Translations under genes and position numbers: made by a program
The notes under the pieces: model-generated
Databases searched by the model: none
Told to the model about the DNA's origin: nothing
Seen by the model: only the letters and a program-made list of their open reading frames with translations
Source of the DNA: Saccharothrix sp.
Lineage (GTDB): Bacteria; Actinomycetota; Actinomycetes; Mycobacteriales; Pseudonocardiaceae
DNA length: 64,000 bases
Direction of reading: 5' to 3'
NCBI RefSeq assembly: GCF_031180885.1
Contig: NZ_JAPSLK010000026.1
Coordinates: 39,524 to 103,523, forward strand
Shown here: in pieces, positions 54,631 through 63,842 of the stretch
Position numbering within the stretch: the stretch's first letter is position 1
Layout: every line of letters starts with the position of its first letter

Positions 54631-56018
54631 GCTGGCGTGCTGGGAGGTGTCTCTTCTGCAACGACGACTCGGTTTCGGCCGGTGTTCTTTGCGCGGAACA
54701 GCGCTTCGTCCGCGCGCTGCGCCAGATCGCTGAACTGCTCGCGACTGTCTGGCGTGACGGCGACGCCGATAGAGACAGTGCAGCACGGAACACCGTCGAG
54801 GCCGACCCGCACCGGCTTACCCCCTGCGGGAAGTGTCACCTCGGTGGTCAGAGACTGCACGGCGTGGCGTATGCGCTGTGCCGCGTCCACTGCTTCTGCG
54901 TGTCCGGACCCGTGCAGTAATACCACCATCTCCTCGCCGCCGTAGCGACAGACCAGGTCCTGGTGCCGGGTCTGCTGGCGAAGAACCCCGGCGACCGCTT
55001 TGATGACCTGGTCACCGCCGAAATGCCCGAGAATGTCGTTCCAGCGCTTGAAGTGGTCGATGTCGACGAAGAGCGTCGCCGTCGGTCGGTCGTGGCGTTC
55101 GCCGTCCAGTAACGCCAGGGCAGCGGCTGGCTCGAAGCCACGTCGGTTCAGGAGACCAGTCAGCGGATCGTGCAGCGCGTCGGCCTTCAGTTGCGCACCG
55201 TCTGCCTCTGCTTGTTGTAGGCGCTGCTCGGTACGTGCGAATCGCACCGCTACGGGAACAAGCAGTAGCGCAAGCGGAGGGCTGAGTGATTGCAACACCG
55301 CGATGCCTACGGCCAGAGCGAGGATCACGAGGATGGTGGTGTTCGTGGTGCGATCGCCGAGCAGACCTCTCAGACTCCAATCCCCGGTCGACAGGCCACG
55401 CACGATGCCGATGACCAGTGCCTGCGCGGCGAAGTAGCCGCCCAGGGCGGCCGTGACCGCCGCCAGCGCCACGGCCATCTCGCCGGGCTGGTGCGGCAAT
55501 GGTGCGCCCAAGGTCAGCCAGGCCCGCAGGGGGGTAGTGGTCGCCACAAGGTCTGCGCACAGGACGCTGAGTGCGATCGCCGAACTTGTGAACAAGTATG
55601 TGTGCGGTGGGCGGCGTGCCACGAGGTAGCGCTGAGTCCGGACAACGACCAGCAACGCCAGTGACAACGGCAGCGGAAGTACGAGCGCGCTGCTGAACAA
55701 CCACAGGCTCGTCTGGTCGACGTACTCCCCACCGGGACGGTGGGCGCCGCGCCGACGCTCTTCGGGTTCCCGAGTCAACGCCATGTGCACGATCGCTGCT
55801 GCGAACACGGCCGTCGCTCGAAGCAGATCGTCTGGGCTGAAGGGTGCGGTCATCACCGACCAACTGCTGAAACCGGTCGCGACGACGTGCACCAGCGCAA
55901 CCCACACCACGACACGACGGGGCCGGTTCCACAGCTGCCAGGAACGCACCGTCGCTCGTAACCGCAACGGTGCGGCTGTGATCCACTCCGCACAGTGCAG
56001 AATGCGTCTGTTCAGCAA
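54576..56018 (-). CDS. Membrane-bound diguanylate cyclase (GGDEF)
   Basis: The frame is open to 56192, but a GGGGGGGACT site places the start near the TTG at 56018 (480 aa). Residues 1-270 contain about seven TM helices (for example VVVWVALVHVVATGFSS, LALLVVVRTQRYLV, VILALAVGIAVLQSL). The GGDEF domain follows: DPLTGLLNRRGFE, FVDIDHFKRWND, and signature RYGGEEM near residues 359-364. Met replaces the usual Phe of GG[DE]EF, and the inhibitory RxxD site is present as RHQD five residues before the signature. It probably makes cyclic di-GMP at the membrane. Likely host or cargo gene. Confidence 0.88.
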   Translation of the reverse strand: MLNRRILHCAEWITAAPLRLRATVRSWQLWNRPRRVVVWVALVHVVATGFSSWSVMTAPFSPDDLLRATAVFAAAIVHMALTREPEERRRGAHRPGGEYVDQTSLWLFSSALVLPLPLSLALLVVVRTQRYLVARRPPHTYLFTSSAIALSVLCADLVATTTPLRAWLTLGAPLPHQPGEMAVALAAVTAALGGYFAAQALVIGIVRGLSTGDWSLRGLLGDRTTNTTILVILALAVGIAVLQSLSPPLALLLVPVAVRFARTEQRLQQAEADGAQLKADALHDPLTGLLNRRGFEPAAALALLDGERHDRPTATLFVDIDHFKRWNDILGHFGGDQVIKAVAGVLRQQTRHQDLVCRYGGEEMVVLLHGSGHAEAVDAAQRIRHAVQSLTTEVTLPAGGKPVRVGLDGVPCCTVSIGVAVTPDSREQFSDLAQRADEALFRAKNTGRNRVVVAEETPPSTPASLAEDRSSRPSLGRRRP

Positions 56019-56203
56019 AGTCCCCCCCGACGGAGCGACAGGTGGCCCCCCTTTTGACCTGCCGCCAGCTTTTCGCGCCGTAGGACTGAAACCCTGCGGA
56101 GGTGAGATCCGTGTCCGTGCCCCCCCTGTGCGGTGACCGCGAGTGGACCTGATCCACATCAACCGGCATCCCCCTCGTTCGTCATAACCCACTGGGATGT
56201 GTC

Positions 56204-56250
56204 GAGGTCGCTGGGCGGGCCTGTTCGCGGGTTTGCCCAGCGTCGACCTC
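56204..56250 (-). terminator. Terminator hairpin after the small helical gene
   Basis: GAGGTCG-CTGGGC at 56204-56216 pairs with GCCCAG-CGT-CGACCTC at 56235-56250, a 13-bp stem with a three-base bulge. It lies about 20 bases beyond the stop of the reverse-strand gene ending at 56272. Confidence 0.6.
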
Positions 56251-56271
56251 GCCGCCGCACGAACTGCCTCC

Positions 56272-56787
56272 TCAGGGTCTAAGCGGCGTGGCTGGCACGG
56301 GATCGGGTGTCACGGTCTCGGCAAGGTCGTTGACCACTGTTCGCAGGCATTCGGTGTAGGCGGTCATCGCCCGTTCGGCAGCCGCGCCCAGTTCGACCGC
56401 CCGGTGCCGCAGGCTCTCGTCGGCGAGCTGCATGGGGTGCCCTGGTGCGCGCACCCGGGTGAGCAGGGAACGCACAGATTCGACCCCGAAGATTTCGCGG
56501 ACCAGGGTGTGCGTCCGAGACGGATCAACCGCCGATGACCGCGGTAGCCGGCCTTCCAGACGTTCTGCGATCGCGCCGGCGTGCGAGATGAACTCCTCGA
56601 CGGCGTGGGCAGCACGCACCAACAGTTGCGCGAGTTGCTCCACCTTGAGCGTCTCCGCCGCCGACCCGTGGCGTGTGGCGCACGTTGATAGTGCGGACAT
56701 CACGCCGGTCAACCTCGGTTCGATCTCAGCCAGTTCCACCAACCGCTCGCGCGTGTAGGCGATCTCTGCCGTGTCCGCACACCCCAT
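56272..56787 (-). CDS. Small helical hypothetical protein
   Basis: ATG 56787 has GGGGGGCTTC directly upstream; the longer frame to 56934 lacks a site and reads repetitive GAP sequence. The 171-aa product is nearly all helical (RERLVELAEIEPRLTGVM, VEQLAQLLVRAAHAVEEFIS, TAYTECLRTVVNDLAETV), without membrane segments or known motifs. It could be a helical-bundle protein. It diverges from the P450 gene across a region with repeated CCTACGT motifs. Confidence 0.7.
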   Translation of the reverse strand: MGCADTAEIAYTRERLVELAEIEPRLTGVMSALSTCATRHGSAAETLKVEQLAQLLVRAAHAVEEFISHAGAIAERLEGRLPRSSAVDPSRTHTLVREIFGVESVRSLLTRVRAPGHPMQLADESLRHRAVELGAAAERAMTAYTECLRTVVNDLAETVTPDPVPATPLRP

Positions 56788-56857
56788 GAAGCCCCCCGTT
56801 TCGCAGGACATGGTGGAGGGGCGATCCCCCGATCGCCCCTCCACTTCGGTGGGCACC

Positions 56858-56881
56858 GGTGCCCCCGTCGGTGCCCCCGTC
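56858..56881 (+). repeat. Two tandem 12-bp repeats in a 5' leader
   Basis: Two perfect copies of GGTGCCCCCGTC lie end to end, followed by a degenerate third (GGCGGCCCCC). They sit in the leader of the reverse-strand gene starting at 56787 and might affect its mRNA structure. Confidence 0.6.
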
Positions 56882-56960
56882 GGCGGCCCCCGATACCCCC
56901 TCCGGGGGACTCCGACGGGCCGAAACCCTGCCATTGGTAACGCTGTTCCGCTTCCGTCAA

Positions 56961-57071
56961 CCTACGTAAAAGGGGTCAGGAGCCCGCACTAGTGCGGAAA
57001 GCGGCCATCCTGTCACCGTCTGTGGATGGGGTTGATGCAGACTGTCACGCTCCTACGTAAGGTGACGTAGG
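56961..57071. promoter_or_regulatory. Candidate operator: CCTACGT inverted repeat plus a half site
   Basis: A perfect 7-bp inverted repeat CCTACGT-(6 bases)-ACGTAGG occupies 57052-57071, and an extra CCTACGT half site lies at 56961-56967. The 440-base gap between the divergent genes (56787 and 57232) holds no other gene. The spacing suits a dimeric regulator controlling the P450 or both genes. Which protein binds is unknown. Confidence 0.5.
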
Positions 57072-57231
57072 TAGGTTGCCCCCAGAAAGTTCTCGCTGGT
57101 CAAGCACTTCCGGCATCTACTTATCCGTACTGATGCGGATTGCCGCCCGTGTCAGTCACAGTGGAGTTGCACCGTTTGGGGACGGTGCCGCCTGCCAGTC
57201 CACGGGGCTTCGACGACACAAGGGGGAGAGC

Positions 57232-58491
57232 TTGTCCGTCACCACCCTGAACTCCGCTACCGGCTTCGTCCCGGACCCTCGGGCTCTCGTGGGCGCAGTC
57301 CCGTTGAAGGGCTATGAACATCACCGCCATGAACGGTCTTTGGCCGACCAGGCGCCTGTGCACGTCACCAAGCTTCCCGACGGCCTTGAGGTTTACGTCA
57401 CCACGATGGGTCTGGCAGACACCCGCGTGCTGCTCTCGGGCACAGGCACGTGGCCACGCATGTCGAAGGACGCTTCGGCGCTGCGCTCGGCGATGCTGTC
57501 CCAAGGAGTCCAGCCGGGCGAGATCATCGGCCGCAACCTCCTCTACAGCGACCTACCCGAGCACCAGGTGCTGCATGGTTTGGTGCGCTCGGGCTTCAGC
57601 CGGGCCCGGATCGAGGGACTTCGTCCGCGCCTTCACGACCTGATCCTCGACCTGCTGGACGCCTTGCCCGAGGAAGGCGAACCGGTTGATGTCGTCGAAA
57701 GGATCGCGGTGCCGCTGCCGCTTACCATGATCTGCGAGTTGATGGGCGTGCCGACCGAGCTTCGCCCGGATATGCGGAGGTGGTCCGCGGCGATCATGAC
57801 CAACGATCCCGCGGTGTCGGCCCCTGCCGGCCAAGCGATGGCCGAAGCGTTCAGCGCCCTCATCGCTCTGCGCCGCAAACGGCCGGACGAGGCCCTGCTG
57901 TCCGCGTTGGTCCACGCCGACGTGGATGGAGCCCGACTCGGCGATGAGCAACTGGCCACGATGCTGATTCTGCTCATCGTCGCCGGTCACGAGACCACCA
58001 CCGCATTGATCGGCAACTGCCTTGCCGCGCTGCTGCACTCGCCCGGGGCCTGGAAGTCCCTTGCCGGACAGCACACCGGGATCGGGTCGGCGATCGCGGA
58101 GGTCATCAGGTGGGACTCACCGGTCCGGATGACGCCGCACTATCTCGCGACCGACACGATCCACCTGAGCGCCGACCACGCAATTCCGGAGGGAGCCGTC
58201 ATCATGGTCAACCTCGGGACCGCGGGAAGGTGCAGGCGGCACAACGGGTCGGCGGCGGACTTGTTCAATCCATTCCGTGAGACCAACGCGGGAGACCACG
58301 TGGGGTTCGGTCACGGGCTCCACTTCTGCCTGGGCAACCTACTGGCGACGACCGAGGTGGATCTGCTTATGCGGGTGCTGTGCGACCGCTATCCGAACAG
58401 CACGCTGGTCGGGGACATTCGGCAGACGCCACGGGCGAGGTCGTCGATCACAAACGCCTGGGCTCGGCTCGACGTCCAGCTCAGGCGCTGA
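57232..58491 (+). CDS. Cytochrome P450
   Basis: TTG 57232 is chosen for the GGGGGAG just upstream and because it gives 419 aa, the usual size of soluble bacterial P450s; the frame is open back to 57076. Hallmarks are the I-helix AGHETTT oxygen-activation motif (251-257), the K-helix ExxR as EVIR (E290, R293) and heme loop FGHGLHFCLG with ligand Cys366. The segment before the heme loop (GTAGRCRRHNGSAADLFNP) departs from the common NANRDPxxFxxPxxF pattern. It needs ferredoxin and reductase partners, not seen here. The substrate is unknown. Its 3' end overlaps the convergent regulator gene by 11 bases. Confidence 0.92.
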   Translation: MSVTTLNSATGFVPDPRALVGAVPLKGYEHHRHERSLADQAPVHVTKLPDGLEVYVTTMGLADTRVLLSGTGTWPRMSKDASALRSAMLSQGVQPGEIIGRNLLYSDLPEHQVLHGLVRSGFSRARIEGLRPRLHDLILDLLDALPEEGEPVDVVERIAVPLPLTMICELMGVPTELRPDMRRWSAAIMTNDPAVSAPAGQAMAEAFSALIALRRKRPDEALLSALVHADVDGARLGDEQLATMLILLIVAGHETTTALIGNCLAALLHSPGAWKSLAGQHTGIGSAIAEVIRWDSPVRMTPHYLATDTIHLSADHAIPEGAVIMVNLGTAGRCRRHNGSAADLFNPFRETNAGDHVGFGHGLHFCLGNLLATTEVDLLMRVLCDRYPNSTLVGDIRQTPRARSSITNAWARLDVQLRR

Positions 58492-60946
58492 CGTCGTCGC
58501 CGAAGGCGCGAATCCACATCATCACCAACTCGTGGCGGGGGTTGGGCTCATTGCTCAACGAGAGGCGGCGGTACGCCGTGCTGAGATGGGTCGCCACGGT
58601 CCTCGGCGAGATGGTCAATTCCTCGGCGATTTCAGGGTTCTTGCGGCCGGCGGCGACCAAGCGAGCCACCTCCCGTTGTGCGGGAGTCAGCATCGCAAGT
58701 CTGCGGCGATCGTCATCGGACGACTTGCGCCGCGTCAGCGCCGTTTGATTCGTCGCGTCGGCGTCACTGCCGCCCGCGCCGGGGTCGTCCGTGGTGGCCG
58801 ACGGCTGACCCTTGGGGTGATGTTTCGACGGCCTGCGTTGGCGGCCGGCGAACTCCTCGTCGACCTCAGCGGCAGTGGCCTGACTCAGGCGTGCGAACTC
58901 CGCATCGCCGAGGTGGGCGCGAGCCTGCGACACCGCGACCTCGCGAAGCGCGGTGAATCCTGCGAGCCCGGAGATGCGGTGCCCTGTGAGGTCTCGCATC
59001 CGCTCCGCACAGGCCAGCTGCCGAGTCGCCTCGGCCGCCCCCGCCGCTCCACGCTGTGCCTCCGCCCATCCCAGCGCCTCGGTGGCCCACAGCCGGGTCC
59101 ATCTCTCGTTCGTCTGCCACATCGTGTCGGGGTCACGGAGCAACGTGGTCGCGTTGTCGGGATCACCCCATCGGATCTCCCAGACCGCTCGGCACCAGTT
59201 GACCCATGCGCGGATCCACGGGCCGCCGAGCCGCTCGGTCGACCTGTCGAAGCTCACCACGTCGGCCCATGCCTGCTCGCTGTCCTGGTGTAGGGCCGTG
59301 ACCGATCCCACCGCCAAAAGTACGGTGGCCAGTTGAACTTCACCTTCGGAGGCGTCAGCGGACTCGGCAAGTTGCCGCTGTACCAGGCGCAGCTCTTCCA
59401 CTCCATCCCGCTGGCCGAGTGTCAAGGCGCGGTAGGTGCCCCAGCCGAACGTCAGCGGCGGTGACGTGGCGCCCTCAGGCAACTCCGACGACGCCGCCTC
59501 CAACAGATCGCGTGTCTCGTCCGGATCTCCTCCCTGCAGCACGGATGCGTAGGCGTCCAGCGCCAGCGCCGCCGCACGAAGTGGGTCGCGCGCGGTGGAG
59601 GTCGCCTTCAGCGCACGACGCAGCCACAGCCGCGCTTCGGCCAGACCGTTGGCGTAGGTCGGCCAGCGGGTGCGCATCAGGTCGATCGCCATTTTCAAAG
59701 CCGAAAGTTCTTCGCCCGGGGCCTCGACCAGCGAGGCGAACACCAGTCGGTAGTGGACGATGTCAGCTTCGACACTGTCCAGGATCGCCAGTTCGTCCTC
59801 GCCTATGGACTGGTCCGCAAGTTCCGTGAGCCTGTGGCGGAAGTAGCCAGAGTAACGGCACCAAGTCTCTTCGGTGGCACCCGACTCCCTCAAGTGCCGC
59901 CTGCCGAAGTCACGGTAGGTCTCCAACATCTGCAGCCGTGCCCGGCTGGGTGTCTCCCAGTCCAGCACCGACTTGTCGACCAAGCCTGTGATCGCCTCCT
60001 CGACCTGAGGTGCCTGGAGGTCGTCGCCAGTGCCTACGTGAACCGCCGCGTCCCAGGACATAGAGCCTGCGAACACACTCAGACGGGCCCACAGCAACTG
60101 CTCGACTGGAGTGCACCGCTGGAAGCTCCAGTTCAGCAACGTGAACGGCGTGTCGTGGCGTGCCATCCCGGCTGGCGTGCGGCGTCCCCGGAGGGGGAAT
60201 TCGCCGAATGCGGCATCCAGCCGGTCGGCCAACAACTTGGCGGGCATCGCCAACAACCTGAACGCCAGCGCCTCGATCAACAACGGAATACCCTCGGCGC
60301 GTTTCAGCACGCGCTGGAGGTGTGGCCAATCCCTCTCGGTGATCGTCCAGTCCGGCACGCTGGCAGTCGCGCGTTCGTGGAGCAGCACTGCGGCGTCGTA
60401 CTCACGCCAGCGGCTTACCGGCGTATCGGGAGGCGGCACCGCCAAGGGGGGCACCTTGACCAGCACTTCACCCGGCAATTGCAGGCGCTCACGGCTGGTC
60501 GCCACGATGCGAACCGTGTCGCCTGTCCATTCCAGGATCTCAGGAACTAGGCGCTGCACCAAGTCGACAATGTGCTCACAGTTGTCCAATACGAGCAGCA
60601 CTGGGTGCCTGACCAGCCAATCCAACAACGTTCGGAGACGCTCCGAAGGAGTCTGATCCGGCACATCGAGTGCACGCATCACGACTTCGAGCAACAAGTC
60701 GAAGCTGGCTTGGACCGGGACCGCGAGTAGATTGACCACGCGTACGTCCTGACCGGTCTCGGCCTCGATTCGCGCAGCCAACTCGTAGGCCAGTCTAGTC
60801 TTGCCAGCGCCGCCGACCCCGAACAGTGTGACCAGTCGATGCTCGGCCAACGTCGAGCGCAACCAATCCAGTTGCCCGACTCGACCGACGAATGCGTTCG
60901 CAGGCCGCGGCACCCGCCCGTTACCCCTCGTCAGCGCCTCGTCCAC
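58481..60946 (-). CDS. STAND-type LuxR-family regulator (NB-ARC ATPase plus LuxR HTH)
   Basis: Start uncertain: GTG 60946 gives 821 aa and the short N-terminus usual for this family, while the frame is open to TTG 61132 inside the MFS gene. After an AFVGRVGQLDWL opening, an NB-ARC/NTPase domain has Walker A GVGGAGKT (43-50), Walker B LLVLDNCEH and the ATSRERLQLPGE sensor. A long helical TPR-like region follows. The C-terminal LuxR HTH (LTPAQREVARLVAAG, then SPRTVATHLSTAYRRL) lies near 755-815. Such proteins switch on target genes upon ligand and ATP binding; the P450 and MFS genes next door are plausible targets. Confidence 0.88.
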   Translation of the reverse strand: MDEALTRGNGRVPRPANAFVGRVGQLDWLRSTLAEHRLVTLFGVGGAGKTRLAYELAARIEAETGQDVRVVNLLAVPVQASFDLLLEVVMRALDVPDQTPSERLRTLLDWLVRHPVLLVLDNCEHIVDLVQRLVPEILEWTGDTVRIVATSRERLQLPGEVLVKVPPLAVPPPDTPVSRWREYDAAVLLHERATASVPDWTITERDWPHLQRVLKRAEGIPLLIEALAFRLLAMPAKLLADRLDAAFGEFPLRGRRTPAGMARHDTPFTLLNWSFQRCTPVEQLLWARLSVFAGSMSWDAAVHVGTGDDLQAPQVEEAITGLVDKSVLDWETPSRARLQMLETYRDFGRRHLRESGATEETWCRYSGYFRHRLTELADQSIGEDELAILDSVEADIVHYRLVFASLVEAPGEELSALKMAIDLMRTRWPTYANGLAEARLWLRRALKATSTARDPLRAAALALDAYASVLQGGDPDETRDLLEAASSELPEGATSPPLTFGWGTYRALTLGQRDGVEELRLVQRQLAESADASEGEVQLATVLLAVGSVTALHQDSEQAWADVVSFDRSTERLGGPWIRAWVNWCRAVWEIRWGDPDNATTLLRDPDTMWQTNERWTRLWATEALGWAEAQRGAAGAAEATRQLACAERMRDLTGHRISGLAGFTALREVAVSQARAHLGDAEFARLSQATAAEVDEEFAGRQRRPSKHHPKGQPSATTDDPGAGGSDADATNQTALTRRKSSDDDRRRLAMLTPAQREVARLVAAGRKNPEIAEELTISPRTVATHLSTAYRRLSLSNEPNPRHELVMMWIRAFGDDVSA

Positions 60947-60986
60947 CCAGACACGGTACGTCAGAGACGATGCCGGGGCGCTTGGA

Positions 60987-62252
60987 TTAGCCCACGTCAG
61001 CGGGTCGCGAACTACTTTCGCCTCCGCGATCTGTTCCCATGCCCACCCTGTTGTCAGCAGAGCGACACGCGCGATGCCACCGCAGGGCCGGGTACGCAAC
61101 CAGCGCCAGCCCGAGCAGTCCGGACACAGCAACCACGGTCATCGCCGATCCGATCCAGTCAGCCGCCACTCCGCTGACTAGGACCACCGCACCCTGCGTA
61201 CCGCGCACGGCTGCGCCCATGACACCGTTGGCGGCTGCGGCCAACTCGTCGGGTACGAGTTGGCCGAACTCGCCCGCAGCCAGCCCGAGATAGGCGGCGC
61301 CAAGACCCGACATCACCAGCAGCAGCACCATCCACTGTGGCTGCGGCGCCAGCGCGAACCCGAGCAGTGGGGCCAGACTCAGCACGGCCAAGGGAGCGAT
61401 CAACCCTCGTTGACGTGTTTCCGACTGTCGCTGTACCCACCAGCTTGCGGCGATCAGTCCGACGCAGTCGGCACCCAACAACGCTCCCGTCACCCAGGCT
61501 GGTGAGCCGGACTCCGCGACCAAGGGCATGGCCACTGCGTCCGGTACCGCGGTGAGACCCACAAGGAGGGCGAACCAGACGAGCAACCGTATGCGGTCGT
61601 TGGCCAGCAGGCCCCATAGCGACCTTGGTACGTCGGCTGGCCGGACTCGGGAGCTTCCCGCTGCCGGGCGTGCCCTTAGGCCGAAGCGAAGCAGTAGACC
61701 GGCTACAGCAAAGCTTGCCGCGTCCATAAGCAGCGCGGTTGAAATCCCGACCATAGCGACTACTGCGGCTCCACCCGCAAGACCTGCTAACTGTCCTACC
61801 TCGCGGATCATGCTGAGCCTTACACGCCCAGCCTTGTTGAAGTCGTCCCCGAGGACGTTTCGTACAATTGCCGCCTGTGCGGCTTTGAATGGCGCAGCGA
61901 GGCCGGCGACAGCCGCCACCGCGCCTGCCAGCAACCACATCGGGAGGTCCGGCACAACCATTAGGGCGACCAAGCTCATTTGCATGAAGCAAACCGTTGC
62001 CATAAACCCGCGGCGCGGCCTGATGTCAGCCAATGGCGACAGCAGGGGGCCCGTCACCAGCGGCGGGATGAGGGTCAACGCGTAGGTCACCGCACTCCAA
62101 GCAGCCGACCCGGTTCGCTGGTACACCATCACACTCAAAGCAACCTTGGCGAGTTGATCGCCCACAACGGACAACCCTTCGCCGAACGCCAGCGACCGAA
62201 ACTCTCGGCCTGAAAGCCCTTCTGGTGACGCCACGCTCCGCCCCTCGCCCAT
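60987..62252 (-). CDS. MFS exporter, EntS-like
   Basis: ATG 62252 gives 421 aa; a GTG at 62234 has a better ribosome-binding site (GAGGGGCGG). The protein has ten to twelve TM helices in two halves. The N-terminal half carries GLSVVGDQLAKVALSVMVY and the loop ADIRPRRGFMA between TM2 and TM3, the MFS_3 (EntS-type) motif. AAPFKAAQAAIVRNVL is the typical TM4-5 segment. These proteins export small molecules by proton antiport. It precedes the STAND-LuxR gene in the same direction and faces the P450 cluster, so it may export the P450 product or a toxic compound. Confidence 0.88.
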   Translation of the reverse strand: MGEGRSVASPEGLSGREFRSLAFGEGLSVVGDQLAKVALSVMVYQRTGSAAWSAVTYALTLIPPLVTGPLLSPLADIRPRRGFMATVCFMQMSLVALMVVPDLPMWLLAGAVAAVAGLAAPFKAAQAAIVRNVLGDDFNKAGRVRLSMIREVGQLAGLAGGAAVVAMVGISTALLMDAASFAVAGLLLRFGLRARPAAGSSRVRPADVPRSLWGLLANDRIRLLVWFALLVGLTAVPDAVAMPLVAESGSPAWVTGALLGADCVGLIAASWWVQRQSETRQRGLIAPLAVLSLAPLLGFALAPQPQWMVLLLVMSGLGAAYLGLAAGEFGQLVPDELAAAANGVMGAAVRGTQGAVVLVSGVAADWIGSAMTVVAVSGLLGLALVAYPALRWHRACRSADNRVGMGTDRGGESSSRPADVG

Positions 62253-62322
62253 GCCGCGTGGATACCCGATGCGGTACCACCGGCGGACGTTAGGCCACGT
62301 TGGCTTTCACTGGGCGTAACCG

Positions 62323-63015
62323 GTGCATTACCACCCCAATGGCGGAACGATCCCCGATCAGCCTTACCGTCCGGACGCCGTGCTGTCCTGCACCGTCGGC
62401 CGAACCCGCCAGGCGTGGCGTGCCGGGACCACGATCGAACTGACGATCCCCGACCCCAACCGCCAGTTGGTGCCCTGCGCCCGCGCCCTGCGGGCACAGG
62501 CCGCTCGGCTTGCACGGCAACACGACGAGCCCTCGTGCTCACCGTGGCCGAAATGGTGCGCGGCGCCCTGGATCCCGACGACCGCGCCCGCCAGGTCCGC
62601 CTCGCCCAGGCCGACGCCCCGCTGGACGCGGTGCGCGCCGAACTCACCCGACTCGGCAGCGACGACGGCACCGCGTGCGCCACGGCGCTGACCCCGCACT
62701 CCGCCGGCTACCTCGGCTGGGTGCTACGCACCTTCCACGCCTGGCCCGACAACCCCGCCGACGGCGATGCCGTCGACGTCTACCCCCAACGTTCACGCTG
62801 CCCGCAGCAGCGCTTGACCCGACGCCACGCGGCGCGGTCGAGTCTTCCGCGCAGCCTGTGCGACCTGCCACGCCGACCCGGTCGAATTCGCGCCCGCGGC
62901 ACGCCACAGCGCTCTACGGGACTACCTCACCGCCCACCGCACCGCCTGGATCCGCCACCTCCGCGCCGTCGACCTCCCACCCACACCGGACGCCGGCACC
63001 ACCCCAACCAGGTGA
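62323..63015 (+). pseudogene. Frameshifted hypothetical gene
   Basis: Protein-like sequence moves between frames. From GTG 62323 the frame reads AVLSCTVGRTRQAWRAGTTI to about 62530; then another frame gives LVLTVAEMVRGALDPDD and SAGYLGWVLRTFHAWPDNP to about 62790. A short FTLPAAALDPTP piece lies in the third frame, and finally FRAACATCHADPVEF and YLTAHRTAWIRHLRAVDL run in the first frame to the TGA at 63013-63015. At least two, probably three, indels are needed. It may be a decayed gene or a locus with consensus errors. Family not recognised. Confidence 0.5.
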
Positions 63016-63185
63016 CACCGGCTGAGCACAGCGTGCCCGGCGGCACCCCCGCGCCACGGCCAGCCAGACTGACGAGAGATCCACCGTCCGCTGTCCGATG
63101 ACCCGCACCTCGGCGTTGGCGGTCATCGCCGCTGGCAATCTGCTCCTGCTGCAGCAGGTGCCAACGGGCAATTAGCCTGCCCGAT

Positions 63186-63527
63186 ATGAGGGTGGGAGGA
63201 AAACTTCTGATGCTCGCCGCCGCGGCGTTGGTGTTGTCCGCGTGCGCACGCACCTGGGACGGAGACTTGCGGTTCAAGGTCGACTCGATCCACCCAGGAT
63301 ACGAGTCAACGGGGGACAGACGGCCTGCCTACGCGGTCGTCAAAATCGGCGAGCACCCGGACGGGATGGTCGAGCGGATCGGTTCGGACTCCGTCGACCT
63401 GCACGACCTTCCCAACGACATCAAGGTCGGCGACGAGATCATCTGCGAGGCCACCCAGTACGACGCGAGCGGCTTCGACGGCGACGGCGTACGCACCTTT
63501 CTGGAGTTCTGCCGCAAGGCGAGCTGA
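63186..63527 (+). CDS. Small putative lipoprotein
   Basis: ATG 63186 gives 113 aa with a type II signal: RVGGK basic start, hydrophobic LLMLAAAALVL and lipobox LSAC (Cys near 20). An internal ATG at 63210 would drop the basic residues. The mature part (FKVDSIHPGYES, AYAVVKIGEHPDGMV, LPNDIKVGDEIICEATQYD) looks like a compact beta-rich domain ending in a Cys that may form a disulfide. No known family. It stands alone between the frameshifted gene and the permease. Confidence 0.75.
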   Translation: MRVGGKLLMLAAAALVLSACARTWDGDLRFKVDSIHPGYESTGDRRPAYAVVKIGEHPDGMVERIGSDSVDLHDLPNDIKVGDEIICEATQYDASGFDGDGVRTFLEFCRKAS

Positions 63528-63842
63528 GCCGAAACCGTCCCGGCGAACCGGCCTCGCTGCGCTCGGTCGCGCTGCGAGCGATCCCTGTAGACACATCGCC
63601 GGACCAACCTGCCAGTACGCCTGCGGAGGAGGCGCGGGCGACCACCGGCGTGCCCATCCACAGGGGCGTCCTGCTCACCGCAGCCACCCACGCAGACTCC
63701 AATGGAGCCGGTGTGCCGATCCTCCGGCAACCTCACTGAACCGGAGTAGCTGCGTGGACATCGTCCACATGATCGTCCGGAATGGACACGCCGCCTGCGG
63801 TGTTGCACAGGTCACACCCGGACCGTTGGGGGGAGATGCGGG

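Noticed and set aside
56820..56910. Possible CRISPR-like short repeats
   Set aside because: Two 12-bp copies end to end without spacers; too short and not palindromic.
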